64,000 nt of DNA, taken from NCBI GenBank assembly GCA_035578175.1, contig JAQMRL010000002.1, positions 132,620,171 to 132,684,170 on the forward strand. Direction: 5' to 3'. Positions 56,985 through 64,000 of this stretch are shown here, one piece after another (the stretch's first letter is position 1; every line of letters begins with the position of its first letter). The notes under the pieces were generated by a model that saw only the letters and a list, made by a program, of their open reading frames with translations, made no database searches and had not been told where the DNA came from. The stretch comes from Catonia carolina (lineage: Eukaryota > Arthropoda > Insecta > Hemiptera > Achilidae). The position numbers and the translations under genes are program-made.

Positions 56985-57585
56985 GATAATAATACGTGAT
57001 GAAACGTGGTTTTTTAACGTATGATTCGGAAACGAAGCGTCAATCCATGCACTGGAAGAGCCGAACTTCACCGAGAGCCAAAAAAAGCTCGAATGAGCAA
57101 GTCAAAATTTGAAGCAAGGATGATTGTTTTTTTTTATATCCATGGGATTGTGTACCTTCACTGGGTTCCTGACGGTCAAACAATTAATCAATATTACTAC
57201 TTTGAGGTACTTTCTAAACTACGTCAAAGAGTAAGGAAAAAACGCCTCGAAATGTGGAAGGACAAATCATGGGTTCTCCACCAAGTCAATGCGCCAGCTC
57301 ATTCCGCGTTATCTGTCAAGAGAATCCTAGCCAAGTACAGCATCTCAGTGTTAGAACATCCACCTTATTCACCAGATCTTGCACCATGTGACTTCTACCT
57401 GTTCGCTAAAGTGAAATCTGCATTAAAAGGGACAAGATTAAGTTGTGGAAGCTGTAAAAGAGATAGCGGCGCGTGTCCTGAAGGAGCTGACAGCAGATGA
57501 CTTCCAGTACTGTTTCTAACAAGGGGAAATTCGCATGGAGCGTTGTAGGGATAGAGAAGGTGTGTATATTGAAGGTGACAATATG
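56985..57585 (+). pseudogene. mariner (DD34D) transposase, catalytic-domain fragment
   Basis: From the junction the reading is 'RDETW', the first catalytic Asp block (TGDETW in relatives). After a frameshift the 57021-57500 frame covers 'ETKRQSM...'-equivalent sequence, 'EPKKARMSKSKFEARMIVFF', 'YIHGIVYLHWVPDGQTINQY', 'WVLHQVNAPAHSALSVKRIL' and 'HPPYSPDLAPCDFYLFAKVK'. The family has HHDNAPAH at the second Asp; here it is HQVNAPAH, so that residue is lost. The third Asp block SPDLAPCDFYLF is intact. A frameshift at about 57440 and a stop at about 57518 break the C-terminus. The protein is inactive. Confidence 0.85.
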
Positions 57586-57720
57586 TGATTATGTATAAAA
57601 TTAAAATTAAATATTTTACAACGTCAGTCTCCTTATTTAACAGCTACACCTCGTATACAATTTTTTTTGCTCAGGGGACCTGAAAACTCGATTTCAAAAA
57701 ATCGGCATGAAAACAAATTT

Positions 57721-59187
57721 TCTTGCCGATATTTCACATAGGCTAACAGAAAGCAAAACTTTGTTCATTGTTGATATAGGCAATTTAACATGAGCTTTTT
57801 ATTTAAATTAGCACTAACTGCTTAATCGATAAGCTTCCCAGTGGTTTAAACAACAGTATAAACAAGTTTAGGATAGCGTGAAAAATTTCTTAGACTTTTA
57901 TCCAGAAATTGAATTTCTAACCAGTGCGTTAACAGTTCAATGCGTTTCCGTCTGAGCAATCAAGGCGACCGTACGCTATTCCATTATTTATTAACTCTCC
58001 GACGTACAATGTTAAGAAATTAACAAACACCGTCCTGAATACATTTAGTTAGGATTTTTAACGAAAGGAGACTATCCAGTTATAAGGTCAACTTAAGAAA
58101 AAATTTATTTAGTTTTTTTCAAAATAAATATACGAGATGGATATGATTTTGTTGATTTCCATTCAGTGTTGTTTTAACAGAAATTGTATTTTTCCTATTA
58201 TTTATATAGTCCCGGAAATATCTAGCATTTTTATTTAGTAAATTTATGTTTAATAATATTTAAAATTTTTAACCAATATTGAATTATATAAAATTTTCCG
58301 AACGCGAATTACTTTAAAATAAAATGTTTATCTGGAGAGAGAAGCAACAATTTTTATTGATATGGGGTGTGTATATGAGAGTAGGTTAGGTGGGGCACAC
58401 ATTCATTTGTTCTGAGAAGGTGGCCGTTTGGTAACCTAGCAACAATTAATTAAATTTTATTAAATTGAAAAGCTCTTTAGCTCGTTTTGAAAGTGGACTG
58501 ATCCGTGTGAAAACCAAACAAACCTACACAATCTACCTATCTGGACTATATCAATTTCTGTAATATGTTATTGTACTTTTCTAAAACAGTTTCATTAGAT
58601 CAGAACCATTTTCGGTGCAGCAGACCATTCACTCTTTAAACACAATAAAAGTAGGATAACCGGGTCTTTCAATATCAAACCTCTTAATAAAACAACAATA
58701 CATCAATTTTGCCGATTCCTCGGTCCCCTTTCTCTACAACTGATTTGATGAGGGTAAACTATTTTTAAAGATTTATTAATCTCAATAAATTGTACCTAAT
58801 CCGTACCAAGCAACTTTGTCAAATTTACAAAAGAATCTGCCAAAAATGTTTAATATAAAATAACCACCTTTACGTTCTGCCTATTAGGGTTTACTTGTAC
58901 GTAGATTTATTTTCTCCAAAACGCCTGAGTTCTTCGCTATGTTGTTTATGTTGTTTGTGCTATGTTGTTCGCTAACGCGCTAGTTCTTCGCTATGTTGTT
59001 TCTTCGTTTCTTCTATGCAATTTTGCAATCAATTGTTTCCTCTAGAAGTGTACTCATCAATATTTTTGTAAATTTTTCCTTGTTTACTATAAGCTTCTTT
59101 GAGATATTTCATATTTTTAAATCCATTTCGATTTTTGTTGAAATAACTCGATTTAGTTATTATATGAAGTTAAATATTTTATTTATT
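57721..59187. other. AT-rich intergenic stretch, no supported gene
   Basis: Contains a short direct duplication, 'AGTTCTTCGCTATGTTGTT' at about 58929 and 58982. The open frame at 58993-59238 runs into LINE-like sequence at its end. Confidence 0.45.
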
Positions 59188-59345
59188 AATGAAAAGATCA
59201 GAAAACGAATACTAAAAATCTACGAACACGTGTTATAGAATGTAAGACAAAATACATCTTTTAGACTCTATACAACAGACATAAGGTGTCGGATAAATGG
59301 TTTAAAGAAGTCAGAAAGAATATAGAAAACTGGAATAAATCGTGA
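59188..59345 (+). pseudogene. Short LINE ORF fragment
   Basis: The forward frame 'EKIRKRILKIYEHVL' followed, with frame changes, by 'LYTTD' and 'WFKEVRKNIENW' parallels 'xKIRxRRLKFYGHVxRM...NRLTxxIF...WFxEVxxDLExL' of the LINE clade at 29826. Short and broken. Confidence 0.5.
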
Positions 59346-60599
59346 AAATATAATTGACCGAGCCACATAATAATAAAATTTCTTATCAGCCTAATTATAA
59401 ACATGCCTAATAAAATAATTTATAAAAATAATGCATTTTACGTATTTTGAAAGCCTTTGTATTTATAGGTAAATGTTTTCAGTTTTTTCTTAATGTACAT
59501 AGGTTTGATCTTTATCTATTGTTTCATTGTTTCTGCTATTTTAAAATCAATACAGAAACAGTTTAAATTGATGACGTGAAAAAAGTTATTTCGTGAAGAA
59601 AATCAGAATTTTCGTTGTAATTAATAAGTAATAGCTGTTCTGGTTAAGGATTTTACAGTTTCTCTAGATCACTTCCAAGTGAGTGCCTGGTTAGCCCCAT
59701 TTTTTTGCAGTCTGAGCAGTAGTATAACCTTTCCAACTCCTAAATTCAAAAATTTCAAGTGCCATTTATAATGTACACTATTTTTCGTAAAAAGTTTGTG
59801 GAACTTTTTTATTTATATTACTGAAATAAACAACTAATGATAAACAATCTCAAAATTCGGGTAAAAATTGAATAACAAGAAGTTATTAATTTCATCAACG
59901 CTTGTTTCGATCGTTAATAATAATTAGGAATATTTTTCGCATCTAATTAATTTAAATCGGCGTATTACTGTCAGGTTCATTAGCAGGCCTACGCCCACCT
60001 GACGGCCCGTTATAAACGCCTACCATTCAAAAAATTGTCGATTCAGTAAAAAAATAATATTATATAAACCGAAGTTTTATCGGTGATAGAAAAACTTGTT
60101 CATTGAAACCACGGAAAGAGGGGAACTCAATAGATTTTTAATTCAAAAATTTGTATTCTAGATAATCCGAGGTTGTGTAGTCATCCATCAAACGGCTAAG
60201 TTAATTTATAGATTAACCGAGTGAGATGGTTTTCCACTTCTACCTTACTTACTGGGTTAAAAGCTATCGTTACATACCATTACTGAGACCAAGGAATTGT
60301 AATTACTCTTCAACGCTACAACTGCCACTTTATTCACTACGGCGAGGTGTTGAGTGAAACCCATTGATTTTTAGGTAAAAAGAGTCTGATGAATTTCTCA
60401 AGCGCCCCCTTCTGTCTCTTCTGTTTCCGAAACCATTTACACGATGAAATGAACCCATTGAACTGAATAACTATTGAAAATTATGAAACTGGAATTGCTG
60501 ATGAACTACATTCAGCGCGCTTGTTTAGTAAGAAAAATTCTAAAAATATACTAGTTCAGTAGTGCCCCAGACCGTGAGTTGTAGTATCTACATTTTTTA
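59346..60599. other. AT-rich intergenic stretch; weak family E-like patch at 60180-60345
   Basis: At 60180-60345 the plus strand reads 'GTAGTCATCCATCAAACGGC' and 'GGTTTTCCACTTCTACC', faintly like a minus-strand family E repeat; not strong enough to annotate separately. The rest shows nothing. Confidence 0.4.
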
Positions 60600-60995
60600 C
60601 TTTTTACTTTCTCTTGCCTATATGAATATATAGTACGTATTGTTTTCATGTCGATTTTTCGAAATCGAGTTTTCACCGGATCTACACGTTTTCAGACCCC
60701 CTGAACCCAAAAAACATGTTTTTAGCGAATGGTGTGTGTGTGTGTGTGTGTGTGTGTACAGAATATCTCAAGAATGGAACATCGTACAAACTTGAAACTT
60801 AAATTACATACCACTACCGGACCCGACACAAACATTTTCATCAGAATCGATCAACCGGAAGAATTAGTAGTTTATTCGCGTAATTTTTCACTTTTTTGCG
60901 ATTTTCTAAAAAACGGGTCTTAAGTTTTTTTTTTTAAATTGCCTGGTTTACTAAATTTTTTATGTTCCACAAGATAGGGTAGGCGCCATTTGTTT
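60600..60995 (+). repeat. Dispersed repeat A, 5' part with TG tract, cut off by a LINE
   Basis: Matches 45425-45830: 'TTTTTACTTTCTCTTGCC', 'GAAATCGAGTTTTCACCGG', 'AAAACATGTTTTTAGCGAA', a TG tract, 'GAATATCTCAAGAATGGAAC', 'AAGATAGGGTAGGCGCCAT'. It stops at about 60995, where LINE sequence begins soon after, and does not visibly resume. The open frame 60729-60923 is a reading of this repeat. Confidence 0.75.
60732..60757 (+). repeat. (GT)13 microsatellite in repeat A
   Basis: Perfect 26-bp tract at the same relative position as in the other TG-bearing repeat A copies. Confidence 0.95.
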
Positions 60996-61009
60996 TTAAA
61001 AATCAATGT

Positions 61010-61670
61010 ATATTCATGCGAGGATTTACAGCCCCAGCCATATCTCGCTTCTTAAGCACCTCTGTCTTGCCGGTCCCCATCGAAGAGCCGCCTCAAAGAC
61101 GTTGCCTCCTGCACTCTATCCAACCATATCACCTCTGGCCTACCCCTCCTTCTTCTACCGGCTGGCTCTTTAGCCACCTACCATCCTCTTCAAATGGCCA
61201 AGTTATTTTAACTGCTTCCGGGATATTGTATCCATGATATATTTTCTTTGAGCGCCGATTCTTCTCCTAATTTAAGAATTCGGAATTCGATCGGTTCGCG
61301 ACACATCACAGCTCCGCCTCCAGAAACCCATCTTCACCTCTTTTAGGCGATCCTTCTTTCTCTTTGTCAATACCCACATTTCCGCAGCATAAGTATAGTT
61401 GGGAGCTGACTTGTTTGCTAGTGCGGGATGAAGTGCAAGGGTGCCTGGTACTACAGTAGTTATTCGAAATGGTTTATGAGTAATATTTTTAGAAGAACGC
61501 GTACTAATGGTATTATTACTACTACTAGGTTATAGGAGGAGGGGAATCGTACAAACAACCTCCTCCACCCGAATTTCTTACGCTAGCAATCAAGTGAGCT
61601 CCCATCTATAACACACACTCTCCAGGATAGCATGATAAATATTTATGTTTGTCTTTGTAAAATATCTTTG
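61010..61670 (-). mobile_element. LINE fragment (RT thumb to C-terminus), split by a MITE
   Basis: On the minus strand, starting at 61670: 'KTNINIYHAILESV'. It is interrupted at 61401-61603, then resumes with 'YAAEMWVLTKRKKDRLKEVK', 'MGFWRRSCDVSRTDRIPNS', 'IRRRIGAQ', a 'MDTISRKQLK' block and a region with 'GHLKRMVGG'-like text. This is the same element type as 35516-35870, with long stretches of shared nucleotide sequence (for example 'TTCTGGAGGCGGAGCTGTG'). Stops and frameshifts are present throughout. The piece below 61180 is less AT-rich and probably 3' coding. Confidence 0.7.
61401..61603. mobile_element. 203-bp MITE with 23-bp terminal inverted repeats inside the LINE
   Basis: Left end GGGAGCTGACTTGTTTGCTA and, on the other strand, right end GGGAGCTCACTTGATTGCTA match at 20 of 23 positions. 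The LINE reading is continuous across the element when it is removed (61391-61400 joins 61604). A clean target duplication was not identified. Confidence 0.65.
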
Positions 61671-61749
61671 GATATTTTACTTCTTTCTGAAAATTATGCT
61701 ATTTTTGTTTCTTTCTTAGCCTATCATACTTAATACTTATATGTTCTAC

Positions 61750-61890
61750 GTGTAGTTCTAAATGTAAAAAAGTGAACAAGGTACGTAATCAATTTAACAT
61801 GGTGTTAATATTTGAAATCTTCATTTTTTATCTTGAGAAGTCTTATACTTCCTTTTTTGGAGTGCCCTAGATGCAGTTAGTATTAAAATA
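61750..61890 (-). pseudogene. Fragment related to the jockey-like remnant at 21100-21240
   Basis: The plus-strand text shares 'GTTAATATTTG', 'TTCAT.TTTTATCTTGA', 'CTTTTTTGGA' and 'CCTAGATGCAGT' with 21140-21235. No clear protein motif survives; identity as a jockey fragment is by relation only. Confidence 0.4.
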
Positions 61891-63287
61891 AAAATTTTAA
61901 AGATTTTTTTATACATTTGTCTTAAATTAATTTCCTAAAAAGCATTAAAATATTCCTTGATAATTTCTACAAAGCAGCTTATTTTATTTTTATCTTTAAC
62001 TAAAATTTAATATTTTGTAAAAAACTGAATTTTTATACAAATTTAGCCTTATTTCAGTCAAGACATACTAACTATTAATTTGGCTAGTCATAATTTGTTA
62101 AGTTTGAGATACAAAAAAGTGAAAGAATTATATATAAAGAATTTTAAAAATGGAGACTTTTTATAAAAGTGAAACGTAAAGAAATATGTTGATAGATATT
62201 GGAATGATAAATCATAAAATTATATAATAAAAATTAATGGGTAGATAAGACGATTTATAAATAGTCTCCCCCTTCCGATTTCTCCTCCATTCCGAAGAAT
62301 AACATTAGGCCTAAGAAAGGAAATAGATTCAACACTAAGATTAGATAAAAAGCATTTTATTATTATACAATTTTAAATTACTTATAAAATAGATTAGATC
62401 CAAGGCCTACCAACACTACTAGAACTCTTTTATAAAATCAAAAATACAAAAGTACAAAAGAAGATTATTATTAAATTTACTAAATATTTGGGAAATATTA
62501 CTTCCAGTTTCATAAGGGTTACAACATGTGATTTTTAAAGTATAGGCTATAACCGACTTTGGGTGTATTTATTTCTTCTTTAAAAATATATGGGTGTAGA
62601 TTAAAAGTACACAAGTCAAAAAAAAGAAGATTTTTCAGGAAAGCAGTTTTGACATTTAAAAAGTCTCCATAAATCACTGAATAATTGAAAGACATACTTG
62701 AAAATACATGAAAATACATACCTTATGCAATGATGAACAATATTGAGTTTCTTATAAAAAATGTTTAATAAAAAAACCTGACTTACGTACTTTTGCAAGT
62801 TTTGAAAGCAATAGGTGAAAATGCATAAGTTCACTTATGTAGCATTACTTAAAGCTTAAGTACTTATGCACTTAATTCCAAACGTATTGTACCATAATAT
62901 AATTTCTACTTTAAGTCAACTTACAACTTATGTTACTTTACTTAACAACACAACATCAGAAAAGTAAACTTTATACGACAGGTAAACCAGCATAAATAAT
63001 GTTATATCATATTATCTAAAAATAAATATACAAAAATTTAGTCGGTAAATTTTGTTATATTAACTTTTATTTTCCTCAAACAAAATGCATTTTCCTCTAA
63101 TACTTTAAAGTCCTGTCGTTACTTACGCACTTTAGGCCAGTCTGCATCTTCGTATCAAACCATTACACGACTTATGTAATTTTACCGACGAGCAACAAAA
63201 ATGTTGCAGATTCATTACAAAAAGTGAATTCGAGAAAAGTTGGACTGATGTAATTTTACCCTACAGCCACAGATTATATTCTATACA
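61891..63287. other. AT-rich intergenic stretch, nothing recognised
   Basis: Open frames at 62519-62834 (minus) are AT-driven. No RNA or repeat signal supported. Confidence 0.5.
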
Positions 63288-63461
63288 AGTTTTACTTTCT
63301 CTTGACTATGAATATATTAAAAGGAAAGTATTGTTTTCATGTCGATTTTTCCAAATCGAGTTTTCACCGGACCCCCACCTTTTCAAACCCCCTGAACCCA
63401 AAAAACATGTTTTTAGCGATGCTTATTAGCCTGTGTGTGTGTGTGTGTGAGTGTGAGTGTG

Positions 63462-63518
<57 letters not shown>

Positions 63519-64000
63519 AATATCTCAAGAACGGAACATGGTACGAACTTGAAACATGAAACTTAAGTTACATACCACTACCGGACCCGAAAAAAACATT
63601 TTAATCAAAATTGGTCAACCAGAAGTAATAGTTTCATCGTATACTTTTTCACTTTTTTGCGATTTTCTCAAAAACTGGTCCAACGATTTTTTTTTAAATC
63701 GCCTGGTTTACTAAATTTTTTATGCTCTACAAGATAGGGTAGGCGTCATGTTAGCTGCAATTTTTGGTGAGGCTGTTTTCACGTAAAAAAAATTGTTTTT
63801 TTCAGATTGCGGCTTTAATTGCATTTATGCGCAAAAAAATATATAATAAAAAATATAGAGAATTTAAAATTCTACAACTTTTATTTCTAACTTTTTTTGT
63901 ATGACGCTTAGTTTAGCGGTAATTAGCGATTTTCTGTTTTTTCTCACGAAAACGTATGAAAATCGATATTTTTTAAGATTTCGGCTTTAGTATGCATTTT
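63288..64000 (+). repeat. Dispersed repeat A, TG-rich copy running off the window
   Basis: Contains 'TTTTACTTTCTCTTGAC', 'AAATCGAGTTTTCACCGGA', 'AAAAACATGTTTTTAGCGAT', an 84-bp TG tract, 'AGAATATCTCAAGAACGGAA', 'AAGATAGGGTAGGCGTCATG', 'TTTGGTGAGGCTGTTTTCAC', and the first and part of the second tandem unit. The window ends in the second unit. The open frame 63302-63559 is a reading of this repeat and its microsatellite. Confidence 0.8.
63432..63515 (+). repeat. 84-bp TG microsatellite with a few interruptions
   Basis: TG/GT dinucleotides with GAGTG and GCG interruptions near the 5' end, long and pure at the 3' end. It is the longest of the three tracts in repeat A. Confidence 0.95.

Larger units (their letters stand above)
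56720..57655. mobile_element. Snap-back mariner: two inverted 3' ends of a mariner transposon, TA target duplication
   Basis: The ends read CACGAGGTGTGGCTATTAAA (left) and, on the opposite strand, TACGAGGTGTAGCTGTTAAA (right). TA lies outside both (56718-56719 and 57656-57657), and repeat A resumes on each side. The first 260 bp are the transposase C-terminus plus 3' UTR and terminal repeat read on the minus strand. The rest is the transposase from about the first catalytic block to the C-terminus and 3' end on the plus strand. The element thus lacks the true 5' end and first half, and carries its 3' end twice, inverted, around a loop of about 415 bp. Confidence 0.85.
56224..57720 (-). repeat. 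Dispersed repeat A, minus-strand copy split by a mariner
   Basis: 56224-56719 and 57656-57720 are the two parts. They share 'AAAATGCATACTAAGACCGC', 'GTAGAAAAAATGCTTGAA', and beyond the mariner 'TTTTTTTTGCTCAGGGGACC' and 'ACTCGATTTCAAAAAATCG' with other copies (plus-strand reading). Near the junction, where other copies have the TG tract, this one reads 'TTAACATACATTCAAACC'. The 'TAGGCGCCAT' block is mutated here. Confidence 0.7.

Noticed and set aside
60180..60345. Possible further family E copy
   Set aside because: Only two short landmarks, both diverged; left as a remark in the stretch entry.
63302..63559. 85-codon frame with Cys-Val repeats
   Set aside because: It is repeat A plus its TG tract. 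The frame at 60729 is the same repeat, and similarity between the two is due to DNA repeat identity.
1..64000. CRISPR array, operon or bacterial-type gene cluster
   Set aside because: No regularly spaced identical repeats with unique spacers, no dense same-strand ORFs, and the transposon and SINE content is of animal type.

Overview
The window reads as repeat-dense, gene-poor intergenic DNA from an arthropod nuclear genome, most likely an insect. The supports are strongly A+T-rich composition, jockey-like and other non-LTR retrotransposon fragments, Tc1/mariner/IS630-type transposase fragments, and several tRNA-derived SINE families. A hemipteran source fits the general look, but I cannot prove it from this sequence. 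I found no intact host protein-coding gene, no rRNA, no functional-looking tRNA gene and no CRISPR array. Nearly all open frames are chance readings of AT-rich DNA or of repeats; the few with recognisable protein similarity are broken transposon genes.

Layout. 1-11 kb: a LINE fragment (537), copies of a CTCTAGAG-containing SINE-like repeat ('family E': 1015, 2938, 7262), a tRNA-head SINE (3787), a broken IS630-like transposase (4521-5131) and a second IS630-like relic (8995-9986) that carries a SINE with perfect 13-bp target-site duplications. 11.6-15 kb: two neighbouring, oppositely oriented copies of a dispersed repeat ('repeat A'), one split by a jockey-like LINE and the other by a 399-bp inverted-repeat element with TATA duplications. 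16.6-21.3 kb: three decayed jockey-like fragments and a GC-rich 119-bp hairpin. 22.3-23.2 kb: three SINEs of different families in tandem. 24.6-25.4 kb: a regularly spaced CCAAT/CRE cluster with a partial copy. 26.7-27.8 kb: a 1.17-kb foldback. 29.8-30.6 kb: the longest continuous LINE remnant, with its reverse-transcriptase active-site box still visible. 31-42 kb: SINE and LINE scraps. 42.2-43.4 kb: a second foldback with TA duplications. 45.4-46.3 kb: an apparently end-to-end repeat A copy with a (TG)n core. 47.8-51.5 kb: a LINE remnant, then a local duplication in which one copy holds a 5'-truncated jockey-like insertion and the other keeps the empty site. 52.5-55.9 kb: SINE fragments, including an inverted pair. 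56.2-57.7 kb: a 'snap-back' mariner made of two inverted 3' ends, inserted at TA inside repeat A. 59-64 kb: LINE fragments, a small MITE inside a LINE, and two more (TG)n-bearing repeat A copies, the last running off the window.

The dominant theme is nesting and palindromes. At least five inverted-repeat structures of different origin lie in 64 kb, and in one or two of them the palindrome appears to be built from duplicated 3' ends of a DNA transposon. Transcripts through them would fold into long hairpins, so a role as a source of small RNAs is a testable inference, not something the sequence shows.
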